Notes under the pieces: generated by a model
What the model was told of the DNA's origin: nothing
Seen by the model: only the letters and a program-made list of their open reading frames with translations
Databases searched by the model: none
Shown: piece by piece, positions 1 through 10,089 of the stretch
Numbering within the stretch: the stretch's first letter is position 1
Layout of the letters: every line of letters begins with the position of its first letter
NCBI RefSeq assembly: GCF_037975245.1
Contig: NC_092569.1
Coordinates: 35,844,668-35,882,167, forward strand
Direction of reading: 5' to 3'
Length of the DNA: 37,500 nucleotides
DNA from: Apostichopus japonicus
Lineage: Eukaryota > Echinodermata > Holothuroidea > Aspidochirotida > Stichopodidae
Made by a program: the position numbers and the translations under genes

Positions 1-1898
1 ATCAGCTTTCAATTTCGTTTTCCTTGCTTGACTTTTTCAATGCTTTTCAATAAAAAATTGGTAAATCTTGAACAGTGGTATGGTCTGAGCTTGGGATGGT
101 TGGCCCTGCATGGTTAAACCTTGTAATATTCGCCTTTCGCTAATATAGCATCGAGTTTGGAATTTGCTTGAGGATTTGTGACAAAATCCATATAATTTCG
201 ATATCCCATTGTCTCTAGAAACGGACTGGTATCTCTGTTGATTTCTCCTACAATGACTATATGGAACCTTGGATTATCCTTTTGAATTTCTAGAACTATG
301 TTACGCAGTTCTCTGTCAGCTATAGGGTAAAGTTCGATGACGGTCTAGTATACACGTTTACTATGGTAACATTTGTAAAAACACTTGGCAAGAAGCGAGG
401 ACGTATTTTAACGGCAAACAGCTCGATATCTGGCAAGGAAAGGGGTGGCACACACTTTCAGAGGAATTGGCGACCAGTCCTTAGCTATGTATGTTATAAG
501 ACCTCCACCTTTTGCCGAAAATTGACGGTCTTGACGAATAAAGTAATAATCGTCCAGTTGTAGGGCTTCATCGAGCACTATGTGCTATTGGATCTCATTT
601 TGCCATTCTATTTCATTTCTTTGAATCTTAATTTCTTGCAGAGATATGAAACTCAGATTTTGCATATTGGCAATAGTTTGTTCTAGGTGAATGAACTTTC
701 CTTGCAGACTATAGATGATAAGCCATAAATCCATAAATCAGATAATAGTATATATTGCACAAAAGGACGAAAAAACTGTTAGCGAAAGTGCATACGTGTC
801 AGCTCATATAGAGCGCATCTAATCTAGATCGGGTATAAAATATAAATAAAGTCTCGACGGCCCATGTTATAACTGCAACGCTTCTAATTTCTACAATACT
901 TCACCCAGCCCAAGACACTCAAGCGTAACGATTCAATTTTGACCATTAAACGGTTAAATTCATTCAACGCAAACCAGTTAGAGGGTTAATTTGTTTGATA
1001 ATTAACGGGTTATTAAAACAAAATTGTGCACCCCACCATGCCAATCTCCCCTTCCCACTAACCCTGAATATTTTTTCTGTTGACCACTGTGTCCTAGAAT
1101 GATTATTGTACACATGTACATAACATGATGCAGCAAGCAATACGCTCAACATCTAAATGCCACGAACAAGAACTTACCGTACCCCTCATTAAATGTGCAT
1201 ATGTCCACTATAACATCACAAACACCACCACAAAGCCTTGGATGAGTATACTCAAGAATTACATTATAGATTTTGATGGAAATTTTAAAATAATTTATCA
1301 TGAGTTAGAAAAAACTGAGCAGTGTTTGTATAAAGGCTGTACAGTCTGATAACAAGTATATGATCGAAGGCTTCGGGAGGCTTCGGATCGAGCCGTGGGC
1401 AACGAACTCAGTGTTCGAAGCATTCGATTTGCAATCGATTGAATTCGGCACTCAGTGGCTGAAATGACGATAGTTCGCCATGGTAGAGAATACATGGAGG
1501 AGTCGAATGTGTTCCTCACTTAGTGAGCGGATGAAAGTCATCTCGTCACATTGGTAAGGAGTGGTGAAATGTTAAGATTAAAATCCAGTGCATAAATTAC
1601 ATATCCTACCGTACTGGCTGTTGTCGATCCACTTACCTAGCTGAAGATGTTCGTGATATCTGTGTTCATGTACAATTCTGACATAGTCCGGTTTGCTAAT
1701 TGGGCGCCCATAACGAAATTTGGTAATCTTGGTAACATCAATTTTTCCAGAAAAGTAATACGAAGCTGTTAACATTGAAAGCGACATTAGAATACAAATA
1801 AAAGTCTTTAAACTACCACACGGTGATAGACTTTCAGCCATTTTAGCCATATACAAAGTGAACCAACGTTTTAGCTGTCACAAGCAAGCATATTATAC
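1..1898 (-). mobile_element. CR1/L2-like LINE, 5' part, copy A (cut by window edge)
   Basis: This block matches 16966-18855 almost base for base, with small indels and scattered substitutions, and in the same orientation. Read on the minus strand it holds a roughly 1.2-kb leader followed by a decayed APE-type endonuclease domain. Visible pieces are LQEIKIQRNEIEW near 650-590, LFAVKIRPRFLPS near 425-385, and ADRELRNIVLEIQKDNPRF then IVIVGEINRDTSPF near 320-215, which correspond to the conserved endonuclease core (usually GDFN). Stops and frameshifts interrupt it, so it is not functional. The RT part lies left of the window; the equivalent is visible in the second copy. Assignment to CR1/L2 rather than another Jockey-group clade rests on the endonuclease spelling and on the RT of copy B. 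Confidence 0.75.
1637..1856 (-). other. exon-like open frame with a membrane anchor in the LINE leader (copy A)
   Basis: An open frame encodes about 73 residues before a splice-donor-like CTAG|GTAAGT at 1637/1636. It has a short polar N-terminus (MAESLSPCGS), a hydrophobic stretch of about 19 residues (LKTFICILMSLSMLTASYYF), then a charged, histidine-rich part. This is the layout of a type II membrane protein such as many glycosyltransferases, but no family is recognised. Further along the minus strand, a TTATAG acceptor near 1207 and a GGTAAGT donor near 1173 could bound a 33-nt phase 1-1 exon. The same layout is preserved in copy B at 18811-18592. Differences between the copies change amino acids freely, so there is no sign of selection. 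It may be a captured host exon or a chance frame. Confidence 0.3.
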
Positions 1899-2124
1899 TT
1901 GATATGCACAGCTCCTTTTGTCTAAACAATCAAATGCCCGCACCGATGATTGGCAAAGAAAACAACACAATAGGTTTGCCTGCATGCATTTGCACACTGT
2001 GCGTTCGGCAAACATGTATATATAGAAGGTTCGACACCGGTGAGAAAGGTCGTAATTCCACTGTAGGCGTTTGTCACCTGTATCAAACAATACTAGTTCT
2101 GTTTTTGGTGACATATTTTGCCTT

Positions 2125-2176
<52 letters not shown>
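2125..2176. repeat. (CT)n then (TA)n microsatellite
   Basis: About 14 CT dinucleotides run directly into about 12 TA dinucleotides. The TA tract is the left flank of the AACAGGT/AACTGGT array and matches the TA tracts at 7920-7986 and 10056-10086. Confidence 0.95.
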
Positions 2177-2860
2177 ATACCTGTTGAACTGGTTTTAACA
2201 GGTACCTGTTGCAACTGGTATTTGGTGACAGGTATTAAATGGTATTAACGGGTGTTAACTGGTATTGACAGGTATTAAATGGTATTAACAGGTGTCAACT
2301 GTTTTCAACAGGCATAACAGTTTTTAACTGGTATTAACAGGTATTAACTGGTATTAACAGGTTTCAACTGTTTTCAACAGGTTTGAACAGGCACAGCAGC
2401 TTTAGCTGGTATTAACAGGTATTAATTGGTAATAACAGGTTTCAATTGATTTTAACAGGCATAACAGTTTTAACTGGTATTAACAGGTTTCAACTGTTTT
2501 CAACAAGTTTCAACAGGCAAAACAGTTTTTAACTGGCATAAACAGGTATTAACTGGTAATAACAGGTTTCAACTGTTTTCAACAGGGGTAACAGCTATTA
2601 ACTGGTAATAACATACTGTATGAACTGGTTTCAACGGTTTTCAACAGGGGTAACAGGTTTTAACTGGTTCTGTTTTCAACATGTCTTTACTGGTATTGAA
2701 AACGTTTCAACAGGTAAGAACATGTATGAAAGGTTTTAAGCTGGTTATAACAGTAGGATTTTCCACAGGTTCAATTGTTTACAACAAGTTATCTGGTGAA
2801 AACAGGTGGCGATGAATTTCAACAGGTTAAAATTACTCTTTACAGTTGCACATGATGTAG
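2177..2860. repeat. left AACTGGT / AACAGGT minisatellite array
   Basis: A degenerate tandem array of roughly 17-20 bp units alternates AACTGGT and AACAGGT with spacers such as ATT, TTTC and TTTTC. It starts next to the TA tract with ACCTGTTGAACTGGTTTT and includes the palindrome AACAGGTACCTGTT near 2200. Unit order decays toward 2860. A related array lies at 7450-7919. Confidence 0.9.
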
Positions 2861-3958
2861 GTCTAACACTTTACAAGCAAGTTAAGGCGAGGGAGAACTT
2901 CCAGCAGATGGAGTAAAAATCACTGATAACAAAAATCTGAAAATATCATTTTATTCTAATAAAGTTAAGACAAGTTAATGGATCAAACATGAATGGCAAA
3001 AGTATAGTACTGCACAATAATGCAAAGTTGAGGGCAATGAAAAAGAAAACATAAATTTGGAGTCTAACAAGAAAGCAAACTTCTGAAGTAAACACTTTCA
3101 TATTACACATTAAAAACTTACATATATTATGAAATACCAACTAAATATGTTCATTAAAACAATGACTTCATGTATTGCTGTGGCAAGTAAGAAAGGAAAC
3201 TCTATCTGTTAAAACAATATAAAGGTTAATTTTTTATCAATCATTATATCAAAATAAAAGTTACAGCTGAATAGATAAAAGTTATTCAAGAGTTAGCATT
3301 ACGAAACTATGAAGTCTGCAATTCTGCCTGCTAGGCAGACAATAATAATCGCTGTCAGACAGTAACCTTTTGAAAGGAATTCATTCTTAACTTGGCTACC
3401 AATCAGATCTTAAAACACAATATTTACCTACAGAGCATGTAAAGCATTTGTAATGCATATTTATACTGAACACATATGTGACGACAATATACTGTTTCTT
3501 TGGAGTTTGAATAAAAATCTGAATACTGTTTAATGGCATTTGTACATACTGATTACTAGAAATGTTAATTTAAAAAAAAAAGGCAAAAGCGGAAAGATGA
3601 CTTTGCCAAGTAAAAGTCAACATCAGTCTATAATAGTGTTGGTTAAACCACTTTCAAGAAAAAACTGTCCAGAAGATCTCCATTGAAAACTTAAGTTGTC
3701 ATTGACAGCAACATACTTTCCATTTCCTGAATTTAATTAAAAAACTAAATACCATATAATGGTAAACAATAACTGTTAAAAACATAATAATAAATATGGG
3801 TTTAAATCCTACTTTGAAAAAAGAACTGTCTTGTATGGAAAAATTCCTCTGAAAAGTTAACTTGTCAGTGACAGCAATATGCTGTCAGTTTGAATAAAAC
3901 TAAAGACTGTTTAATGGTAAGCAATAACCATTGAAAAAAAAAATATGATACTAATGTT
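2861..3958. other. AT-rich interval, no gene seen
   Basis: Low-complexity AT-rich sequence with no convincing exon, repeat family or RNA gene. If the BEN gene is real, this is its 3' flank. Confidence 0.6.
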
Positions 3959-4070
3959 TTAAGGCCTTCTTTGTTTTACGATTGATGTCAGCTTCTCGGA
4001 TATGTATTTGCTGAACCTTGCAGCTTCCTCAGTAAATTGCAGCTTTCTTTCAAACGTTCCACGAATTGTG
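3959..4070 (-). pseudogene. BEN-gene terminal exon candidate
   Basis: Read on the minus strand, a TTTCTTGCAG acceptor at about 4080-4071 leads into an open segment of 112 nt ending in TAA. One frame reads TIRGTFERKLQFTEEAARF, then YISEKLTSIVKQRRP and stop; the basic end resembles the tail of a BEN domain. That frame does not join in phase with the 4565 donor (left over by one base), while the in-phase frame gives a different peptide ending in TGA. Either an exon between the two is missed or a frameshift has occurred. Confidence 0.4.
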
Positions 4071-4564
4071 CTGCAAGAAACAAAGCGTATGAACACTTAA
4101 GAATTGACTTATCATGATTAACAATAACAGTGTGGTCCTAAAACTTAACAAACTCTCTTGCGTTGCTAGATGAGTGCTTTCATGTTTAGAATGTCTCACG
4201 ATATTTATCTCTGTTGGTATCCAACCTGAATGGACTAGCAATCACAGTCTAACCAAGAACATTCTTTTGGTTTACAATTTGGGTTTGCTCAATCTTTTGG
4301 TTGGAAAAACTACACCACTATGGTAGTTTCATTGTAGGCTTCCTGTCAGAACTCAAAGGCAATAAAGAACCAACCAAAATGATATCAGTTGTTAACATGA
4401 TACTGGAATGCATAATCCTACTGATATATAGTTCTGTCAGTGTTAAAAATTACTTACTCCTGAAAAACAGCTTATTCAGTAAATTATATTGTACACTTGT
4501 GTACTAAGTCATGAGCTTGTAATATAAATGGTTACTTGTTTGAAAGCTTTTCATAATGACTAAC

Positions 4565-4778
4565 CTTCCATAGCATTAACCTTCACGGGAGACAACAGCG
4601 GTTTTGCATCTCTGTCACTGTTGAATCTTGTGCAAGCATTTCCAACGACTTTCGTTTTCAAAGTGTTGGTACCCCAAATCGACACAAGTAAAGTCTTCAC
4701 GAACATAGAGTATTTCTCTTAACTACAAATGGCCTCCCACTTGTCTTCAGGAAGCCCAAAATCTGCACCAATATTGAC
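4565..4778 (-). pseudogene. BEN domain exon with in-frame stop
   Basis: BEN domains are DNA- and protein-binding modules of chromatin and transcription factors. On the minus strand the exon follows a TTTCTGTTCACAG acceptor and ends at a GTTAGT donor. It opens VNIGADFGLPEDKWEAI, reaches a TAA stop after CS, then continues in the same frame with EKYSMFVKTLLVSIWGTNTL and onward to KPLLSPVKVNAMEG. The pattern of a leading IG, W, a hydrophobic LL..IWG.. core and KP.L.P.KV.A near the end is that of BEN domains. Splicing from the 5164 donor keeps phase 0. The single stop with no frameshift suggests recent inactivation or a base error. Confidence 0.6.
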
Positions 4779-5163
4779 CTGTGAACAGAAAGTATGATAT
4801 ACCTGTAAGTATATATACAGATATAGCACATGATAACTCACATTATCATAAACATACATTTACATTAAAATTTTATATCAACATATTGGGAGGTAAACAT
4901 TTAAATCTAGGTCCCTCAAATTATAAGCCAGGAATAGCAGCTTTATCAAATATTTACTAGCTTTTGCACTATAACACCAAGTTATTTTTTAAAGCTTAAT
5001 AACCATGTTTATAATTATCCCAAATCAGTATTAAATTGGCCAAACTTATGACGCTTGTACGTAAATGATGTACCAGACTGTTTTTTTTATTTTATATATA
5101 AACAGGTTATGAAAAGTATCTAAATAATATCATTACACATTTGGGTACAATAGTTAAACTCAC

Positions 5164-5231
5164 CCTTCCATCTTTTTTCTCTATGTCACTTGTTCCTTTG
5201 CTTTTTGGACTCTCGGATAAACTCTTTCGTC
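5164..5231 (-). pseudogene. upstream linker exon of the BEN gene
   Basis: Minus-strand exon of 68 nt between a TACCCCTTGCAG acceptor and a GGTGAGT donor. It encodes RKSLSESPKSKGTSDIEKK then DGR, a polar linker of the kind that precedes BEN domains, and it joins the next exon exactly in phase 0. A further acceptor (TTTTTTCCAG, near 5378) begins another open piece reading RIKKPNIQVRFPVMYD, but I could not match its phase to this exon. Confidence 0.45.
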
Positions 5232-6260
5232 CTGCAAGGGGTACAATATCATCTTACACCATTATGTCTTTAAGCCATATACGTTCTCCTCTTCTGTTGT
5301 TGCCTTCACACTGGTGTCGTACATCACAGGAAACCTCACCTGGATATTTGGTTTTTTAATTCTTCCTGGAAAAAGGAAATAGCAAAGCAGCAGTAGTCAT
5401 CATTTGAAAAAAAAATAAAAAGTTGTCACCACAAAGTGATGTGAGATTTGCTTCCACAATAGTCTCAAAAAAGAATCCCAAAGTTTGAAGCAGACTAAAT
5501 AAAGCTGAACATTTGAACCAGAGTGTCATCATCATTGCAACCAGAATCAAATGCCCAGACTACAGAGATAATAAAACATGGGCTAAATCTTTGTTTGTTT
5601 TTAAGATCTAAAAATACAAAATTTTAGAAACACAAATGCACTGAGCCAACTTATTTATAGGCCTAATTTTTTTAAGTTGTTATTTTGCTTGCTCACTTCA
5701 CAAGTCTATTTAGACCTAGGCTAGAGAAGAAACAGTTCTTTGTCACACTAAGTTAGTTTGTCTTTCAGTCGTTTTTTTAGTCTTACTAGTAGTAGTAGTA
5801 CTAAAGTATATAATACCGGTGACTAACCAACATAATTTGTTCAGCCTACTGTGACAGTAAGTTTGAAGGTCTAGCCTTGCTTTATTCAATATCACATAGC
5901 CTACCCATTTAGATTCACATGGGAAATTCAAGAAATCATTACCAAATGAGTGTAGACCTAAGCTTCAAGTAAACTATTGGAACTCAGTCCCAGCATTTGT
6001 TTGGAAATAATTTAGAAGATTATGTGCGACTGTTCAATCTAGCCCAATACACACATAACACATTGTTATCTGGTGTTTAGAATGCACAGTTTAGTGTTGA
6101 GAATGCACTGCAGTACTCAATAGAAAACCTAGGCTACTCACTGTCATTGCACTTGTGTATTGCGAAACGCTAGCCTAACAACGTCACAAATATTGCTTAG
6201 CGTAACACTAACCATAACACTACTTTGTGCCAGTGGCCTAACAATTAACGTTAGTTTTAC

Positions 6261-6309
6261 CTCCAAGTTTAAGGAACAACAGGCCGATGGTGGCGGTTAA
6301 TACTTCCAT
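6261..6309 (-). CDS. possible first coding exon (tentative)
   Basis: A minus-strand ATG at 6309 opens MEVLTATIGLLFLKLG and runs into a GGTAAAAC donor. It is correctly placed upstream of the BEN exons, but the link rests only on position. The peptide is short, hydrophobic and uncharacterised. Confidence 0.2.
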
Positions 6310-6867
6310 TCTTTTATAGATCTTCTTGGGTGATTAACAGTTGAAAGACTTGAAAGAGTGATCGTATTAAACCATGCCAGGCAATGCTTACACTGTGCAA
6401 TGCAAGCTGCCGTTGCTCCTCGGTTTCGAAATTGAATATGGTGTTGAAGTCAAAGTTCAACAAACCTCGTACAAAATGTGATTATCAAAAAAATTGAAAA
6501 ATTGTCTTTGGCCTCCCAATTTGAGAGTTTTATGTCACTGAAAATTACAAATATCCTTAATTTATATCAAAAATTCAAAACAACAGTAAATAAGAAAGGA
6601 TTAAATCATAATACAATTTAAACATTAATTATTTTTATCTTGATCTTGACTTGGCAATATGCGTCTTACTTTCTTAAACTGTGCATCACTGATCTAAATA
6701 TAGATGCGAGCTCGTCTCAATCTTTTGATGTATGTGTATGCTACGTATTCATATACTATCTGGAAGAACTCTCTCATAAATTTAATATGTGAATTTTTCA
6801 TTTTACCTTAATGTACCAAATAGAATAAACAATTCAGTGATCAGACATATGTTATACCACATCTTTG

Positions 6868-7130
6868 CAGTGGCAAAGCCAGCGAGGGTGGGGAAGGGGG
6901 GGCAGGGGAAAGAGTACCTCCACAAAAAATTTTGGGGACGTGATGTCCGACGGTGAAAAAAAACGAAGGGAGCAAAAAAAAGGAAATAATTGCATCATTT
7001 TGCATATAAGCCCTTTTTGAGAAACAAAAATTTTCAAGCCCCCTTCCCCTCATACACCTTCCCTGACAACGGTGATCCACCATTATGTGCCTTAAAGTGG
7101 AGACAGAAATTTGAGCCCCCCCCCCACCTC
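6868..7130. mobile_element. hAT-like terminal fragment (weak)
   Basis: CAGTGGCAAAGCCAGCGAGG followed by G-rich then C-rich runs is the usual spelling of hAT-type ends in invertebrate genomes, and it resembles the two better-supported hAT ends at 20979 and 22580. No matching right end or 8-bp duplication was found, so this is probably a fragment. Confidence 0.25.
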
Positions 7131-7449
7131 AAAGCTTGAACAAACCAACATGCTTCGACTATGGTGCCCTGCAATGAGTCAATGGGATAGACATCCAACA
7201 AAATGATTTTATCTTGAGGACAGAACAAGATGTTGTCTTGTTCACAACCCATAACAATAGCGCACCCTCGTTTTATTAAAGTTTACTATTTGTTTGTGTC
7301 ATTGTAGCCCCATATTACCCGGTACCTACTTTTGTCAAGCCATGTCCTGTTCTAGCCTCTAGCAATGATTCAATTTGTGTTTTGCAAGTTGAAATTGTGT
7401 AAGTTCAAGTACATAATGTACACCAGTTATGATCCAATAAACACGGAGT

Positions 7450-7916
7450 AGTCGAAAATGTACCGGTTTCAACAAGACAGGTACCTGTTGTTCACTACAT
7501 GTTAACAGGTACCTGCTTAGAGCAACTGGTACCTGTATTTGTTAAAAGCAACTGGTTTAACAGATGCCTGTTAAAACCAACTGGTACCTGTTGAATGCAA
7601 CTGGTGTAACAGGTACCTGTTAAACCAGTTGTTTTCAACAGGTACCTGTTAAACCAGTTGTTTCAACAGGTACCTGTTAAACCAGTTGTTTTCAACAGGT
7701 ATTTTACCTGTTGAAAGCAACTGGTTTAACAGGTACCTGTTAAAACCAATTGGTACCTGTTACAGCTTACAGGTAATTTACCTGTTGCAACAGGTAATTA
7801 ACTGGTATAAACTGGTTTTGGTCACAATACCTGTTAAAACCAGTTGTCGTTAACAGGTACCTGTTAGTCCCTGTTGGTTCCGGTTAAAACCAGTTGAAAT
7901 TGTAACAGGTATTAAC

Positions 7917-7919
<3 letters not shown>
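7450..7919. repeat. right AACAGGTACCTGTT array
   Basis: Degenerate units of about 28 bp contain the palindrome AACAGGTACCTGTT followed by AAACCAGTTG and TTTTC. Several copies near 7610-7740 are nearly identical. Both AACTGGT and its complement ACCAGTT occur. The array ends AACAGGT directly against a TA tract. Confidence 0.9.

Positions 7920-7986
<67 letters not shown>
7920..7986. repeat. (TA)n microsatellite between the two candidate elements
   Basis: About 33 uninterrupted TA dinucleotides separate the AACAGGT array from the TIR GGTCAATTCCATG. Confidence 0.97.
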
Positions 7987-7988
<2 letters not shown>

Positions 7989-8238
7989 TCAATTCCATGA
8001 TAAGGTCAACATCATACCAAGAAATTTAAAATCATTGTACATTAAAATTGTATAAGTTTCCAATAAATAGAATACTTGTAGTTACTAAAAATATTTTTTT
8101 CACCCCCGAAACATTATTTGTTTGATTATGGGGTCGGTAATAACAAATGGTTCCCGTAGTAACTAAATTATGAAAAATACAGTGAAATTTCATTTTGTGC
8201 AGATTTGTACATAGTAATCATAGGTATCATCAGTTTTA

Positions 8239-8929
8239 TGGACTAATTATATTTGCTATAGCATAGTGCTCACTTAAAAGCTTCAATTTTTTTTTTTGAC
8301 ATCAAGGCATTAGACAATAGTGGTGAATTGAAAACACCCTCGATTTACTGTCACGCGAGTCACAAAATTTACTGTTTTTTTTTTTTCTCCTTGCCTGCAC
8401 AAGACTTTTACTCCAAATAATGAATATCAAGTCTTCACATAGATACCAAAAGGATTACTGAATTTTCCTTTCCAGAAGATATTCAAATTTTGCGGAAAAT
8501 TACCCTTTACGAATGTCACGCGAGTCACGTCACGCGAGTCACGTCAATTCAAGATAGTGTTTCTACCTTTTTACTGTGTATTGGACTAATTATATTTGCT
8601 ATAGCATAGTGCTCACTTAATAGCTTCAATTTTATTTTGACATCAAGGCATTAGACAACAGTGGTAAATTGAAAACAGTAAACACCCTCGATTTACTGTC
8701 ACGTGAGTTACAAAATTGACTGTTTTTGTTTTTTTCTTCTTGCCTGCACAAAAGTTTTACTCCAAATAATGAATATCAAGTCTTCACATAAATACCAAAA
8801 GGATTACTGAATTTTCCTTTTCAGAAGATATTCAAATTTTGCAGAAAATCGCCCTTCACGAATGTCACGCGAGTCACGTCACGCAATTCACGTCAAATCA
8901 AGATAGTGTTTCTACCTATTTACTGTGTG
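8239..8929 (+). repeat. 343-bp tandem direct duplication inside the element
   Basis: Positions 8239-8581 recur at 8582 onward, beginning TGGACTAATTATATTTGCT and continuing through the GTCACGCGAGTCAC block, with substitutions and short indels. One duplicate has two GTCACGCGAGTCAC copies head to tail; the other has one intact and one altered. Confidence 0.9.
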
Positions 8930-10042
8930 AAAATTACAGGGATGTTATAGTTTGATGAATGAATCACTGATTAAAGATATCATATATGAATTCCCCTTTA
9001 ATTAGGCAACTTGAATAATATGTGCACACATAATGCAACTAATTATAATAATTTCATTTGAAATATCAGAATTTAAAATCATGAATATTTATTCGCAATA
9101 TAATGCCTATTTTATCACCACATTTGGAAAGTTAGCACATGTCATTGATTTTTTAGTAATATATACAAAAACATAATCTATATTAGTATCTGGCAATGCC
9201 ATGTGCTATGACTTGACAACCTTAAGGTTTTAACTGCTCAATCATTCCCAAAATCCTATGATCGAATGTATCTTCTCAATATTACACTTTTGGTTTATTC
9301 AAATATGACAAATAAGAATGGTAATTTGAATCACATTTTGATAGTTCTGTTTCTTCTATAACTTTCAAATGAGTGACTTCAATTTAACAGACTAAATATT
9401 GTTATAAATATTAATTGACAAGATATATTGCCTGAACAACTGTACTACCCGTAAATTATATCACCTACTGTCTGCAGTCATGAAAGTAACTCGGGGACAT
9501 TAATATCATCTGGACATTCCCAAGGGAAGTACCTTTTGGACACTTTCTACACCAATGAATGTTTTATTTCACTAGGCAAGATCTATACCTTTGATTCACT
9601 ACTGCATTTGGTCTAGAACTATTCGAAAAGTGAACTTGTCACGCGAGTCACGTTTTCTTGTCACGCGAGTCACAATACATCTTCATCATTATTTTCATGC
9701 GTTACAACATTTTTTCAAAGTTGCATAGCAACTGAGGTAGAGGTGTTTTTCAACTTCGGTATGATTATAAAAAGTGATTGGAAATATTTTAATAAGACAT
9801 GAGAAATCGAACATTTGTGTGTGCATTCTGATTTTTGCTAATAGTAACTGTCACGCGAGTCACGTTTAGTTTTTCGCCAATTTCACCCCCAATACTTGAG
9901 GTATAAATATTTTTTTTTTACTGTTGTAAGCATTAAGGCGTACTTCACTGACTACATGCATGCTTTTCTCCCAGGTAACTTCTTTATTTGTTTAATGATA
10001 TCAAATAGAGAGGAATTTTAGTAAAAATGTCACGCGAGTCAC
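8350..10042 (+). repeat. GTCACGCGAGTCAC motif series
   Basis: Exact copies start at 8350, 8515, 8529, 8864, 9638, 9660, 9850 and 10029. Altered copies start at 8698 and 8878. All have the same orientation. The motif contains two direct GTCAC half-sites nine bases apart. In 8515-8542 two motifs abut, giving three evenly continued GTCACG steps. None lies next to the left TIR. Confidence 0.9.
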
Positions 10043-10053
10043 CATGGAATTGA

Positions 10054-10055
<2 letters not shown>

Positions 10056-10086
<31 letters not shown>
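10056..10086. repeat. (TA)n microsatellite, right flank
   Basis: TA dinucleotides immediately follow the right TIR. Confidence 0.95.

Positions 10087-10089
<3 letters not shown>

Larger units (their letters stand above)
2177..7919. mobile_element. candidate DNA transposon with repeat-array ends and a BEN gene inside
   Basis: The block is bounded on both sides by TA tracts and by arrays built from the same words. The outermost bases are ACCTGTT at the left and AACAGGT at the right, which are reverse complements. The interior carries exons of a BEN-domain gene on the minus strand and no recognisable transposase, integrase or RT. Long repeat-array ends with a palindromic core resemble subterminal transposase-binding arrays, and insertion in TA repeats would be a TA target preference. 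That it is one mobile unit is inference. It could also be two independent minisatellites flanking an ordinary gene. Confidence 0.35.
7987..10055. mobile_element. 2.07-kb non-autonomous DNA transposon with GTCACGCGAGTCAC motifs
   Basis: The left end is GGTCAATTCCATG (7987-7999) and the right end is its perfect reverse complement, CATGGAATTGACC (10043-10055). Both are flanked by TA tracts, consistent with TA target duplication later expanded as a microsatellite. No open frame of useful size exists inside, so it would depend on a transposase supplied elsewhere. The motif GTCACGCGAGTCAC occurs repeatedly, always in plus orientation, and the last copy directly abuts the right TIR. I do not recognise the superfamily. 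Confidence 0.65.

Noticed and set aside
1125-1349. Plus-strand frame of 74 codons, conserved in copy B
   Set aside because: It lies in the repeated LINE leader and is truncated by a stop in copy B; changes between copies show no bias to silent sites.
1904-2248. 114-codon plus-strand frame
   Set aside because: Its C-terminal part is the CT/TA microsatellite and the AACTGGT array; no family was recognised.
8350-8891. CRISPR-like array from the repeated GTCACGCGAGTCAC
   Set aside because: The spacing is irregular, the repeats are only 14 bp, there are no cas genes, and the DNA is eukaryotic; a transposon interpretation fits better.
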